Below, piece after piece: positions 33,715 to 46,915 of a DNA stretch of 64,000 bases. How positions within the stretch are numbered: position 1 is the first letter of the stretch; every line of letters begins with the position of its first letter. Position numbers and translations under genes: made by a program. The stretch covers positions 1-64,000 of the forward strand of contig KV424028.1 of the NCBI GenBank assembly GCA_001632435.1. The letters run 5' to 3'. This stretch comes from Calocera cornea HHB12733. Taxonomy: Eukaryota > Basidiomycota > Dacrymycetes > Dacrymycetales > Dacrymycetaceae. The notes under the pieces were generated by a model, which worked only from the letters and a program-made list of their open reading frames with translations, ran no database searches and had not been told where the DNA came from.

Positions 33715-33738
33715 GGGGGGGGGGGGGGGGGGGGGGGG
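33715..33738 (+). repeat. Poly-G tract (24 nt)
   Basis: An uninterrupted G run about 92 nt upstream of the glycoprotein copy 2 start (poly-C on its coding strand). Its length is prone to sequencing error. Confidence 0.8.
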
Positions 33739-33803
33739 TCGTGATCAGAACTCCGTCTTGGCGTCTGTGCAAACCACCTTAAGTATCCCGCCGTCGGCCG
33801 GCA

Positions 33804-33834
33804 GAGCGCTACTCTTGCCGCAAGAGTAGCGCTC
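33804..33834. promoter_or_regulatory. Perfect 14-bp inverted repeat
   Basis: The arms GAGCGCTACTCTTG and CAAGAGTAGCGCTC are separated by CCG. It could be a dimeric protein-binding site or a cruciform/hairpin. Nothing identifies the binder. Confidence 0.7.
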
Positions 33835-34407
33835 GGGCGCTGCTGTAGCGTGACTACCATGGGACATGAGAAGGATCTGATGTGATGGGAAACGGGGAAA
33901 AAGATGGAAGAACGGGGATTCAGAAGATGGAAAGCGGGCAGAAGAGTATCTGGCAGGGTCACAGCGTCAAATGATGCTGTGCCTGACACGCGTGACTTCT
34001 GTTATGCAGGGTCCAATCGAATATACCCGGCCCGCCATCTGGCACACTGGCTGTTCGACCTTGTGCACACGATCACCAGCTGATCCAGATAAGTCATGAT
34101 GAGGGAATATGGTGAAGTATGTATAAAACAGCTGCGCCGTTTTCGACTGGGACTCAGGCTCGTTATAATCGGCAATCCGTGATGTTCAGTCTCTTGGTCG
34201 CTATCTTCGGAGTCGCACACCAAACAAATACGCACGCGCGCCGCTCAGTGGTTATCTCCACTTTCCCTCTTCAAGCCGTAGAGCATGTTACTGTAGTCTT
34301 ATAGTAATCCCCATCTAACTAATGGACTGCTGCGTATTAATAACGTTGGAGAGGCAGAAGTTGGCAAGACTGTAGTCAAGAGCGAAGCCTGTTCCGGCTC
34401 GGTACGG

Positions 34408-34415
34408 TCACGTGA
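34408..34415. promoter_or_regulatory. TCACGTGA E-box palindrome upstream of PRP8
   Basis: An exact 8-bp palindrome of the type bound by bHLH factors such as Cbf1. It sits 167 bp before the PRP8 start codon. The regulatory role is inferred. Confidence 0.5.
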
Positions 34416-34581
34416 TGGCTCCCCCAAGAAAAGCCTTTCGAAACGGGTGGCGACTCATCGCACGCGAGCGGGTGCAAAGCGCCTGGCGGACTCAAAAGTT
34501 ACCAGGTGGAAGAATCCAGCGCCTTTCGTTGTCGCGCTCCCCCCTCATCGACCGACGACGACGACGGCATCTGCTTCAAAC

Positions 34582-37500
34582 ATGTCGTTCGTCCCCGGCC
34601 CACCCCCGGGGTTTATTGCGCCCCCTCCTGGCATGCCGTCGACTGTGGGTGCGCCCAATGGCGTGGCTGCAGGAGGCAGCCGATTGTCACCAGAGGCGTT
34701 ACAGCAGAAGAGTCAGAAGTGGGTTCAGATGCAGAATAGGCGGTATGGCGAGAAGAGGAAGGGTGGATTTGTGGATCCCGGGAAGCAGGTGCGTCGTTAT
34801 ATGTGCTTTGTGACGAAGAAGTGACAACTAATCATCGTACAGGACCTGCCGCCTGAGCATGTACGCAAGATCATCAAGGATCATGGCGACATGTCGAATC
34901 GCAAGTTCCGCAACGACAAGCGCGTCCATTTGGGTGCGCTCAAGTACGTGCCACACGCTGTTCTCAAGCTCCTGGAGAATATGCCATTCCCGTGGGAGGT
35001 GAGTAACGCGTATTAGGCGTGTAGAATGTAGCTGACATGGTATTTGTTATAGCAAGTACGCGAGGTGCCAGTATTGTACCACATCACCGGTGCAATTACT
35101 TTCGTGAACGAGATTCCGAGAGTTATTGAGCCAGTATACCATGCGCAGTGGAGTACTATGTGGATTGCCATGCGTCGAGAGAAGCGTGATCGACGTCACT
35201 TCAAACGAATGCGTTTCCCACCTTTCGATGACGAAGAGCCGCCTCTGGATTACGGCGACAACGTCCTCGATGTCGAGCCATTGGAAGCCATCCAGCTCGA
35301 ACTTGATCCAGAGGAAGATGGTGCGATAGAGGAGTGGTTCTACGACACCAAGCCAGGTGTCGACACGAAGTATGTGAATGGCTCCTCGTACAAGTACTGG
35401 TCACTCCCTCTTCCCGTCATGTCCACGCTTTACCGCTTCGGCCGCACCCTTCTCTCCGACTATACCGACGACAATGTATTCTATCTCTTCGACAAGAAGT
35501 CTTTCTTCACCGCCAAGGCTCTCAATATGGCCATCCCCGGCGGTCCGAAATTCGAGCCGCTGTATCGTGACATGGATTCGTTCGACGAGGACTGGAACGA
35601 GTTCAACGACATCAACAAAATTATCATCCGCCAGCAGATTCGGACAGAGTACAAGGTCGCATTCCCGCACCTGTACAATTCGCTTCCCCGCTCCGTACAG
35701 ATCAGCCCGTATCACGTGCCGAAGAGCGTGTATATTCGGACTGACGATCCCGACTTGCCTGCCTTCTACTTCGATCCCCTGATCAACCCCATTTCTTCTC
35801 GCGTGGTCGCCTCCTCGAACGCGGGCCTGCTCTCGCACGAAGATGCGATCTTTGGCCCGAACGGCGAAGACGACGACGAGTTCGAGCTACCGGAGGATGT
35901 GGAGCCATTTTTGGCGGAGAAGGAGATCGAGAACGGCCAAACTGCCGATGGGATCGCGCTGTGGTGGGCCCCAGAACCATACAGTCGCCGGAGTGGCCGT
36001 ATGCGCCGTGCCGAGGATATCCCTCTAGTCAAGAACTGGTACCTCGAGCACTGCCCGCCCAATCAGCCCGTCAAGGTCCGCGTGTCGTACCAGAAGCTGC
36101 TCAAGTGCTTCGTACTCAACGAACTGCATCATCGTCCGCCGAAAGCAATGACGAAGAAGAGCTTGTTCAGGAGCTTGAAGGCGACGAAGTTCTTCCAGAC
36201 GACGAGCTTGGACTGGGTTGAGGTTGGATTGCAAGTTTGCAGGCAGGGTTACAACATGTTGAATCTGTTGATTCACCGGAAGGTACGGGTACCGTACTCT
36301 TGTGATCGTCGAAATTCTTGCTGACTTGACTTGTAGAACTTGAACTATCTTCACTTGGATTACAACATGAATTTGAAGCCCGTCAAGACGCTTACCACGA
36401 AGGAACGCAAGAAGTCTCGCTTCGGAAACGCTTTCCATCTGTGTCGTGAAATTCTGCGCCTGACGAAACTCATCGTCGATGCACATGTCCAGTATCGGTT
36501 GGGCAATGTCGATGCCTTCCAATTGGCGGATGCACTTCAGTACATCTTCGCGCATATTGGCGCGCTGACCGGCATGTACCGCTACAAATATAAGGTTGGT
36601 TCAACCGTCCATGTCGTTTGGATTGCTACTTATGATTTTCTAGCTCATGCGGCAAGTGCGGATGTGCAAGGACTTGAAGCATCTCATCTACTACCGCTTC
36701 AACACCGGCCCTGTGGGCAAGGGTCCCGGATGCGGCTTCTGGGCGCCTGGTTGGCGTGTCTGGTTGTTCTTCATGCGCGGCATCGTCCCGCTTCTGGAAC
36801 GCTGGCTCGGTAACCTCCTCGCACGTCAGTTCGAAGGTCGTAACAGCAAGGGTATCGCCAAGACGGTCACCAAGCAGCGTGTCGAGTCGCACTACGATCT
36901 TGAGTTGCGCGCCGCTGTCATGCACGATATCCTCGACATGATGCCCGAGTCGATCAAGCAGAACAAAGCAAAGACGATTCTGCAGCATCTGTCTGAGGCT
37001 TGGCGTTGCTGGAAGGCGAATATCCCGTGGAAGGTCCCTGGCATGCCGACTGCTATTGAGAACATCATCCTGCGGTATATCAAGAGCAAGGCTGACTGGT
37101 GGGTGTCCGTTGCGCACTACAACCGTGAGCGTATTCGCCGTGGAGCTACCGTCGACAAGGCGGTCGTGAAAAAGAACCTTGGTCGCCTCACTCGCCTCTA
37201 TCTGAAGGCTGAACAAGAGCGTCAGCACGCGTATCTCAAGGATGGGCCTTACATCAGTGCGGAAGAAGCTGTCGCCATCTACACTTCAACTGTGCACTGG
37301 CTCGAATCCCGCAAGTTTGCCCCAATTCCGTTCCCGCCCTTGTCGTACAAGCACGACACCAAGCTACTTGTGCTGGCACTTGAGAAGCTGAAAGAAGCGT
37401 ACTCTGTAAAGGGTCGCCTCAATCAGTCTCAGCGCGAGGAGCTTGCCCTTATTGAACAAGCTTACGACAACCCGCACGAGTGCTTGTCTCGAATCAAGCG

Positions 37501-40500
37501 CCTGCTGCTGACACAGCGCTCGTTCAAGGAATCCGGCATCGAATTCTTCGATACCTATGACAAGCTCATTCCCTGCTACGATATTGAGCCTGTAGAGAAG
37601 ATCACCGATGCGTACCTCGACCAGTTCCTCTTCTTCGAGGCCGACAAGCGTGGTCTCTTCCCTGCCTGGATTAAGCCTGCCGACACCGAACCGCCTCCCT
37701 TATTGGTCTACAAGTGGTGCCAAGGCATCAACAACTTGACCGATATCTGGGAGACCAGCGAGGGCGAGTGTAACGTTATGATGGAGACGGTCTTGTCCCG
37801 TGTATACGAGAAGATCGATCTTACTCTACTCAACCGTCTGCTGCGTCTCATCCTGGACCACAACTTGGCAGACTACATCACGGCCAAGAACAACACGACC
37901 TTGACATACAAAGACATGGCGCACGTCAACGCCTATGGTCTCATCCGTGGCTTGCAATTTTCCGCTTTCGTCTTCCAGTACTACGGTCTCGTGCTGGACC
38001 TTCTCATTCTTGGTTTGCAGCGCGCTTCCGAGATGGCCGGGCCTCCTCAGATGCCAAACAACTTCCTACAGTACAAGGATCGTGCAACGGAGACTCGTCA
38101 CCCCGTCCGATTGTACTCCCGCTACGTCGATAGGATCCATGTCCTTTTCCGCTTCACTGCGGAAGAAGCACGTGACCTAATTCAGCGCTATCTTAGCGCC
38201 AATCCTGATCCGACGAACAACAACGTGATTGGTTATAACAACAAGCGCTGCTGGCCTCGCGATTGTCGTATGCGGCTTATCAAGCACGATGTCAACCTGG
38301 GAAGAGCCGTGTTCTGGAATGTCAAGCAGAGTCTGCCGCGGTCCCTGACGACGATCGAGTGGGAGGACACGTTTGTGAGCGTCTACTCGAAAGACAACCC
38401 GCAACTCCTGTTCTCGATGTGCGGCTTCGAGGTTCGCATCCTTCCCAAGATTCGCACGATGAATGGGGAGCAGTTCTCGTTGAAGGATGGTGTTTGGAAC
38501 CTGACAAACGAGGCGACCAAGGAGCGCACCGCTCAGGCATTCTTGCGCGTGTCCGACGACGGTATCCAGCAGTTCAACAATCGCATTCGGCAAGTATTGA
38601 TGAGCTCTGGCTCTACAACATTCTCGAAGATCGTGAACAAGTGGAACACCGCGATCATTGGGTTGATGACCTACTACCGTGAAGCTGTCATCCATACCAA
38701 CGAACTGCTGGATTCCCTGGTCAAAGCCGAAAACAAGATTCAGACCCGCGTCAAGATCGGTTTGAACAGCAAAATGCCTTCCCGTTTCCCGCCCGTCGTC
38801 TTCTATACCCCGAAGGAGCTGGGAGGACTCGGAATGTTGTCCATGGGCCATGTCCTGATCCCTCAAAGCGATCTTCGTTGGGCGAAACAGACAGATGTTG
38901 CTATCTCACACTTCCGGTCTGGCATGACTCATGAGGAGGATCAGCTTATTCCGAATCTGTACCGGTACCTGCAGCCGTGGGAAGCGGAGTTCCTGGATTC
39001 AGCACGTGTCTGGTCGGAGTATTCTATGAAGAGGAAGGAGGCGAACGCGCAGAACCGTCGCCTCACTCTGGAAGATCTGGAGGATAGTTGGGACCGTGGT
39101 ATTCCGCGTATCAACACTCTGTTCCAGAAGGATCGTCACACCCTTGCCTACGATAAGGGTTGGCGTGTGCGTACCGACTGGAAGCAGTATCAGCTGCTGA
39201 AGCACAATCCGTTCTGGTGGACATCGCAGCGACATGACGGCAAGTTGTGGCAACTTAACAACTACCGAGTCGATGTTATCGCGGCCCTCGGTGGTGTCGA
39301 GGGTATCTTGGAGCATACCTTGTTCAAGGGAACATACTTCCCCACCTGGGAGGGTCTTTTCTGGGAGAAGGCGTCTGGCTTCGAGGAGTCTATGCGTTAC
39401 AAGAAGCTCACGAACGCACAGCGGTCTGGTCTCAACCAGATTCCCAATCGTCGATTCACCCTCTGGTGGAGTCCGACGATCAACCGTGCCAATGTCTATG
39501 TCGGTTTCCAGGTTCAGCTCGATCTCACTGGCATTTTCATGCACGGCAAGATTCCAACTCTGAAGATCAGCTTGATTCAGATCTTCCGAGCGCATTTATG
39601 GCAGAAGATTCACGAATCTGTTGTCATGGATCTTTGCCAAGTCTTCGATCAAGAACTGGAGGCTTTGCAGATCGAAACAGTGCAGAAAGAGACAATCCAT
39701 CCCCGTAAGAGTTACAAAATGAACTCCTCTTGCGCCGACATTCTGTTGTTCTCCGCCTACAAGTGGAACATTGCCAGACCATCGCTTGTGTCCGATTCCA
39801 AGGACGTTTACGATGGAACAACTAGCAACAAGTACTGGATTGACGTGCAACTTCGATGGGGTGACTTCGACTCTCACGACATTGAACGGTACACGCGTGC
39901 AAAGTTCCTCGACTACGTATCCGACTCCATGTCGATCTATCCCTCACCGACCGGTGTCATGATCGGCATGGACTTGGCGTACAACATGTGGTCGGCATAT
40001 GGCAATTGGTTCCCTGGAATGAAGCCGCTGGTTCAGCAGGCGATGGCGAAGATCATGAAGGCGAACCCTGCGTGTCATGTGCTGCGCGAGCGTATTCGCA
40101 AAGGTCTCCAGCTCTACTCTTCCGAGCCGACAGAGCCGTACCTGAACAGCCAGAACTACTCCGAGCTCTTCTCGAACCAGATCATCTGGTTCGTGGATGA
40201 CACGAACGTCTACCGTGTCACTATTCACAAGACCTTCGAGGGCAATCTGACGACCAAGCCAATCAACGGTGCTATCTTCATCTTTAACCCGAGATCTGGT
40301 CAGTTGTTCCTCAAGATCATTCACACCAGTGTCTGGGCTGGGCAGAAACGGCTGGGTCAGCTGGCCAAGTGGAAGACTGCCGAAGAAGTGGCCGCTTTGG
40401 TTCGGTCACTGCCAGTGGAGGAACAGCCGAAGCAAGTCATCGTCACCCGAAAGGGAATGTTGGATCCTCTCGAGGTTCATTTGCTCGACTTCCCCAACAT

Positions 40501-41918
40501 TGTCATCAAGGGCAGCGAGCTGCAGTTGCCGTTCCAGGCATGCATGAAGATGGAGAAGTTTGGTGATCTCATTTTGCGGGCTACTCAACCGCAGATGGTA
40601 CTCTTCAACCTTTATGACAATTGGTTGAAGTCCATCTCGAGCTACACCGCCTTCTCCCGTCTCATTCTGTTACTTCGTGGCTTGCACGTAAACAACGAAA
40701 AGGCAAAGGTCATCCTCCGTCCCGACAAGAACACCATCACTGAGCCTCACTTCGTTTGGCCGACACTGTCAGATGAGGACTGGGTCAAGGTTGAAGTTGC
40801 AATGAAGGACCTTATTCTTGCTGTGAGTTACCATTCTTATATTCATGGTCTATTTCTAATATCATTTTTAGGACTTCGGCAAGCGCAACAACGTCAACGT
40901 GGCTTCACTCACGACCAGCGAAATCCGTGATGTCATTCTTGGGCAGGAGATCGCAGCGCCTTCCATCCAGCGTCAGCAAATGGCCGAGCTTGAGAAGGCC
41001 ACCGAAGCCCAGAGCCAAGTCACCGCTCTGCAGACAAGGACGACGAACATTCACGGTGACGAGCTGCAAGTGGTTACGACCACCAACTACGAGCAGCAGG
41101 TGTTCAGTAGCAAGACCGACTGGCGTAGCAAGGCTATCTCTGCGAGCAACTTGCCGCTCCGTCTGCAGCACATATACGTGTCGAACGACGATGTCAAGGA
41201 CGACGCCGCATCCTACACGTACGTGCTGCCGAAGAACATTCTCAAGACGTTCGTCATCAGCGCCGACACGAAGACGCAAGTCGCCGCGTTCCTGTACGGC
41301 AGCTCACCGCCGGACAACAAGCAGGTCAAGGAGATCCGCGCCGTCGCGTTCGTGCCCCAGCGCGGGAACATGAACACGGTCGAGCTGCCGTCGCAGCTGC
41401 CTCAGGACGAGTTCCTGCTCAAGGACTTGGAACCGCTCGGGTGGATCAAGACTCAAGCACAGGAAATGCCGACGCTGCCGCCTAGCGACGTCACGACCCA
41501 GGCGAAGATCATGGCTGACCATCCTGAGTGGGGCTCGAGCTCGGTCTGCCTGACGTGCTCTTTCACGCCTGGGTCGGTCTCCCTCTCTGCGTACGCCCTG
41601 ACGGTCGCTGGCTTCGAGTGGGGCCGGAAGAACACCGACAACACGCTGAACCCGGCTGGATTCAACCCGAACATGTCAGAGCGTGTTCAGCTTCTGCTCT
41701 CTGACCGCGTTCTGGGCATGACGCTCGTCCCCGAAGGCCGTGTGTGGAACTACGGCGCCGGGCTGACGCAGCTCTGGACGCCCACCATGAGCTACACTAT
41801 GGTGCTCGATACGCCGCTCCCCTTCTGGGCCGAGCAGCACCGGCCGGCGGCGTTCATCAACTTTGCGACGATGGAGACGGGCGACGATAGCGCAGATGTA
41901 GAAAATAGCTTTGCTTAG
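34582..41918 (+). CDS. PRP8: Pre-mRNA-splicing factor Prp8 (U5 snRNP core)
   Basis: The central scaffold of the spliceosome active site, binding U5 and U6 snRNA, both splice sites and the branch region. Exons 34582-34788, 34843-34998, 35053-36282, 36337-36594, 36644-40822 and 40872-41918 give 2358 aa, the expected size. The order is as in all eukaryotes: a Pro-rich start ([17 protein letters not shown]), PRO8NT ([20 protein letters not shown]), PROCN, the RT-like palm/thumb in exon 5, the endonuclease-like and RNase H-like domains, and a C-terminal Jab1/MPN domain ([35 protein letters not shown]) that regulates Brr2. As in other Prp8 proteins the MPN domain lacks a full JAMM zinc motif. All introns are 49-54 nt. 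No inteins or frame breaks were seen. Nuclear. Confidence 0.98.
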
Positions 41919-42523
41919 TTTCAGTTCAGTTAGTTTACTCCCATCTTTCATTACTGGCGTGGGCCGGCATATGTAGCAAGAGACTTGTAATGGTATCATT
42001 TGCTTTCCTGCTTCTGGGGCATTGGTGGAGCGGCGCAAGGCTATGTGCACGTTCCTTTTCTGGACAGAGGGGCCGAGCGGCTTGTGACTCACGTTCGTAG
42101 AGCGGGACGTGCCGTGGGTGGGCCGGTGGAGGACCCTGAGCCGCCCGCGCCGCAGTCGCGAATGACTTCACCGCGCGCCTTCCTTCCCTTTATCAGCACC
42201 GCCCTGCTCCAGGGTCCGCGTGACCATCAATAGCATCTTTCGATTTAGACTCGCGGCCTACCCATGCGTGCGTATGGGCGCCTGGCAGCGCAGGGAGGGA
42301 GCGGCTTGGGCCTTTTCCGCCCACGCCGCCCCGAGCTGTATATCTGCGTCTTTTCCCTCTCGACCACCACGACAGTACGCGCTGTGGTTCCCACCGGCCA
42401 CCGTAGTCTGTCTCCAACGTCCAGCCCTTGCTGTGCATACTAGTCTAGTATCACTCACTGTCACTGAGTTTTGACTCGCACCTGTCTCCTACTCGCCCCG
42501 AGCATCGGCGAACGAAAGAAGAA
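41919..42523. other. Intergenic PRP8 to RTA1-like array
   Basis: No gene recognised. A TGTATATC near 42340 and a C-rich leader precede the first RTA1-like gene. Confidence 0.4.
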
Positions 42524-43823
42524 ATGTCGACCAATAGCACTCTGGGCCTGCCGTCCACCTATTGTGTGTCCATTGCACAACCCTGGGTTACATGATGCTG
42601 ACGTCTGCTGTCCGGCTGCAGCGGAGGGAAGCTGGTGGTTCTATGGTGCGTGCTGGAGCGCTGGCGTGGCTCGGGGAGACGCTCATCTCCATCCCTAGCC
42701 CCGAATAAGGTCGCCCCGATCGTGTTCGCCATCCTCTTCCTTGCATCTGGGAGCTTGCATCTGTGGCAGACCATGTACGTTGCCTCTACGCACGGGATTG
42801 ACCCCTGCTGACCAGTATGCAGCCATTACAAGACATGGAAATCGACCACGCTGCTGCCCATCGCGGCGCTCGTCTTCGTCGCCGGCTATGCCATGCGCGA
42901 GGTCGGCGCGTTCTATCCGACGAACATCGCGTACTACATGTCGAGCAGCATCATCCTGCTCTGTTCCCCGTGCGTCTCCTTCCCCTTCGTCCTGTGACCC
43001 GCAACTGATGATAGTTTCTAGCCCGGTGTACGAAGCTGTCAACTGCTTTATCCTTGGCCGACTGATGTACTACATTCCCTATGAGGCGCCGATGCACCCG
43101 TGGAGGCTGATGATGACGTTCGGTGTGCTGTCCTCAATGACGGAGAGCGTGAACAGCAACGGCGCTGCGAAGGCGACGACCCCATATGGCGGGCACGGCA
43201 ACCAGCTAGCGGGCGAAATCCTGCTCGACATCTCCTTCACCGTGCAGATCCTCACCATGCTCTGCTTCATTGCCATCGCCCTGCGGTTCGAGTACAACTG
43301 CCGGCGCGCGGCCGTCTTCCCCGACAACCTCCGCAACTCGCTGCGCATCCTGTACGTCTCCTGCGCGCTCATTAGCGTGCGCACAATCTATCGCGCTGTG
43401 GAGTGGTACGGCGCGCGCGGGATCAACGCGGCGGACCCGGACAGCTACCCAACCGTGATGCGCTACGAGGCTTTCTTCTACGTGTTCGAGGCCAGCGTGA
43501 TGCTCCTCAACAGCGTCATGCTCAACATCGTCCCGCCCACCCGCTACCTCCCGCGGGACTTCAAGGTCTTCCTCGCACCCGACGGCGTGACGGAGATGAT
43601 CGGCAAGGGCATGCTGAAGCGGGACCCGCGCAGGTACTGGCAGCAATGGCTCGACCCGTTCGACCTCTACGGCCTGTTCACGAAGCGCGACGAGAAGATC
43701 AACCTCTGGGAGCAGGAGGCAGAGGCTACGCCCGGCACGCCTAGCAGCGACGGGTCCAGTGACATGGAGAAGCTTGGTTGGGGAAACTGGAAGAATGACA
43801 ACGGGCTTGTGAAGCTCGTGTGA
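42524..43823 (+). CDS. RTA1-like 7-TM protein 1
   Basis: Lipid-translocating exporter family (RTA1/RSB1/RTM1): multispanning membrane proteins linked in yeast to sphingoid-base export and resistance to toxic compounds. Exons 42524-42563, 42622-42645, 42699-42774, 42823-42969 and 43022-43823 give 362 aa. Seven hydrophobic segments are visible. Family landmarks are PPVYEAVNCFILGRL, RTIYRAVEW, FYVFEASVMLLN and PPTRYLP. The N-terminal exons (13 residues, then EGSWWFYAPN) match those of the three paralogues downstream. The intron that the others have after the FYV/YYV residues is absent here (YYIPYEAPMHP is contiguous). The C-tail is acidic and ends GWGNWKNDNGLVKLV. First of four tandem copies on one strand. 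Confidence 0.88.
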
Positions 43824-44783
43824 GCGATTCCCGAGGATGCAGTGCTGCTTCCCTGCGGCACAGGTGTGAAGGCGAGCGTGGGAGTACCACAGCGCGGTCG
43901 CATGAGCAGGGAGATCTGCCACGATTCACTCAAGAAGAACGAAATCCGGCCATGCGGGCCGGAACAAGCCGCAAATACAGGAGGCGCCTTGCTACAGCCT
44001 TCGGACGTCACGACCCCATCCATATCTCACGATCTACATGGCCGCTGCATGCAAGTGACAACACGACGATGCTCGTCACGTTCCTGCTTTTTTCGGAGGA
44101 AAGACGCTGCGCAGGCTTTACAGCCTCTTCTAGAACCGCACTCAGGGGACGGAGGCGCGTAATTTGTATACACTTTGTCTACGTGACCATCTCAATTCCT
44201 TCCTTCCTTTCTTCTCGGGCTCTCGGCGTCATATTGCATGTAGCATTATAACTGTAATTATATCATGTGACCTGTACCTGTCCCCGGTCGGCGCCGCAGC
44301 AGTAGGCCAGGGCACACGATGCCAGTTCTCGGGCGATGCCTGAGCACAATGCCGGCATGTGACTCATGTGAGCAGCATGTGCTGCTTGCATGAGGGGCGG
44401 GAGCCCTGAGCGCCCGCGCAGCAGTCGCAGCGGCACGGCCTTGCCCCAGTCGACGCCCGCCTCCTCCTCCGCATCGCCTCGACAATAGAGTCCTACCGCA
44501 CGTGCGTCCAAGGGCCCCGCGCAAAACGTCTTGTGGCCCGCCGGGCGGCGCGTCCTGGGATTAGGCTCCTTTGATATCGGGCGGGAATGCGGGGCTCGCC
44601 CGTACACAGGGTCGAGTCGCCGTCACGGCGGTTTTCCTTTGGGCGCCAACACAGTCCGCCGAGTATTTGAGGGCTTGAGCAACATGAAGAAACCATAACA
44701 CTGAACTTTCCACTCCCCCAACCTCCCAATCAGGAGAGCACCTCTATACAACAAGATCATCAACGAACAAACTGGTCAGCGCT
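43824..44783. other. Intergenic between RTA1-like 1 and 2
   Basis: No gene recognised; the frames on both strands lack motifs. The right end is the promoter side of copy 2. Confidence 0.4.
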
Positions 44784-46177
44784 ATGTCTACGAACACCAC
44801 GCTACCGGCCGGATATGGTACGTAGGAGAAAGAATCTGTGTCGCCCGGACTGCTGAACTGACACGACTCTATCATAGCCGAAGACTCTTGGTGGTATTAT
44901 GGTGGGTATCAAGCCTTCCAGAGGTTTGTGAGATGCTAAACGGTGACACCTGTTATTAAGCGCCCAACAAAGTCTTACCGATGATTTACGGCGTCCTCTT
45001 CCTCGTCTCAGGTTCCTGGCACTTATACCAAAACATGTGCATATATTTTATTCCCGACTTCTTTTCACATGTCCTAACCTCCATGTTACAGAAAGTTCAA
45101 GACTTGGGGAGCGACAGCCTTGTTTCCCATAGCCGCGCTGGTTTTCGCCACAGGCTTCATCATACGCGAAATTGGCGCGTTCCACTACACAGATCTCCCA
45201 TATTACATGGCCAGCACCATCGCACTGCTCACCGCTCCGTGTGTAACTTCGATTGCTTCTGGTGTTTACAGACTGAAGCGGTTTGTAGCCCTCTCTATGA
45301 AGCCGCCAACTGCTTCATTCTCGGCAGATTGCTGTTCTACGTTCGTGAGTGCCACTGGCGACAGTCCGCGATTATCAATCAGATTCTTACCCACGTCTCA
45401 GCGTACGAAATGCCGCTCCAACCCTGGCGGCTCATGGGCATGTTTGGGACACTCGAGGTCGTGACGGAGGCGATCAACATCAACGGAGCCGCGAAAGCTA
45501 CAGCCGCCTACGGTGACCCCGGAGATCAAGTCGCCGGTAGGATCCTGCTAGACGTCTCCCTCACTATCCAAATCGTCACCATGATCTGCTTCATCCTCTT
45601 CGCCCTTCGCTTCGAGTACAACTGTCGGTCTGCCGGTGTGTTTCCCGACAAGCTGCGCCGCTCGCTCCGGGTCCTCTACCTGTCATGCACGTTGATCGCC
45701 TGCCGGACGATCTACCGCGCCGTGGAATGGTTCGAGATTCGCCATATCGACCCGTCAGATCCGAGCAGCTTCCCGACGGTAATGAAGCAGGAAGCCTACT
45801 TCTGGGTCTTCGAGGCCACCGCGATGCTCCTGAACACCTTCCTGCTCAATGTCTTCCACCCCACCCGCCTGCTCCCGCGGAGCATCAGGATCTTCATCGC
45901 TCCCGATGGCGTGACGGAGATGGAGGGCAAGGGGATGCTGAAGAAGGACTCGCGCCCGACCTGGCTCAAGTGGTGCGATCCGTTCGACCTCCGCAGCATA
46001 TTTGCCCCGCGGGATCTGAGAATCAACCTGTGGGAAGAACAGGAAGTGGTGAACAGACAGGGGGGAGACGATCGTGTCGGGAATGAGCTGGGGGAGATTC
46101 CTTGGGGAAGCTCCGGTAGCTCTCGGAAGGACGACCACGACCCAGCTGGATACAACAATCTGACCGATGCCGTCTGA
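44784..46177 (+). CDS. RTA1-like 7-TM protein 2
   Basis: Exons 44784-44817, 44878-44901, 44961-45036, 45092-45238, 45289-45344 and 45402-46177 give 370 aa. Exons 2, 3 and 4 (24, 76 and 147 nt) are the same lengths as in copy 1, and exon 5 (56 nt) matches copy 3. Landmarks are EDSWWYYAPNK, PLYEAANCFILGRLLFYV, RTIYRAVEWFEIRHID, FWVFEATAMLLN and FHPTRLLP, then the conserved DGVTEMEGKGMLKKD. Seven TMs; plasma membrane or vacuole by family. The C-tail is the most diverged part (NRQGGDDRVGNELGEI), which may give different sorting or regulation. Substrates are unknown. Confidence 0.88.
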
Positions 46178-46915
46178 GAGCCGCTCGGTTCGAGGATGCG
46201 CTACTCTACATTCCGCCCCCAGGCACGCAGGTCCAATACTGTCCATCTGCATTTCCCATGTATGTACCATACGATTAGAAGCTATAACTGTGATACCATA
46301 TCTATGATTTTCAGATTGATGACGCATTTCTGTGTCGGATCCGTCCCCCTGGAAGCAGCCTTGGTTTGGAATGATGTTTATCCACTAAGCCGAGGCCCGA
46401 CACACAGCCTTGGAATGAATCATTGATACTCATGATCCTCCAGCAAGCTCCAAAGTTTTTCCCCTCTGCAGCTCCATTTCTTGACGTTTCTGAGCGCGAC
46501 ATCAGCAGGAGAAATGCTCATGATTGGTTACTGCTTTCCCCTTCTTGTTGCCGAGGATGGGGATTGGAGGCACCTTGACGTTTAGCATATATTCGAGTGA
46601 TGGAGCACCTCTGGAGGCCGATTCCGATGTCCCGGTCCATGTGAAGAAGTCCATCGAGCCCCGATTTTCCAAGAAGGAGCAAGTGGATTTCAGACCGTGA
46701 TGGGCCCGCGCCGCAGCAAACTTCTGCACCGCATCCAGAGAAGTTGATGCCAAGTACTGTACCCGTGTTTCTCAGGGTCCCACGAGGTGCCGTGCGCCGA
46801 GCCCCATCGGCCGCTGTGGAGTGCCGACGAGTCACTGCACCTTGAAGGGCTTGTTTCTGCACAACCACGGCAACAGGATAGACAGCCCCTCGACGATACG
46901 GAAAGTCAGAGCGAC
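46178..46915. other. Intergenic between RTA1-like 2 and 3
   Basis: No gene recognised. Confidence 0.4.

Larger units (their letters stand above)
33624..34581. promoter_or_regulatory. Divergent promoter between glycoprotein copy 2 and PRP8
   Basis: No gene recognised. It contains a 24-G homopolymer (33715-33738), a 14-bp perfect inverted repeat (33804-33834) and the palindrome TCACGTGA (34408-34415) 167 bp before the PRP8 ATG. Confidence 0.5.
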
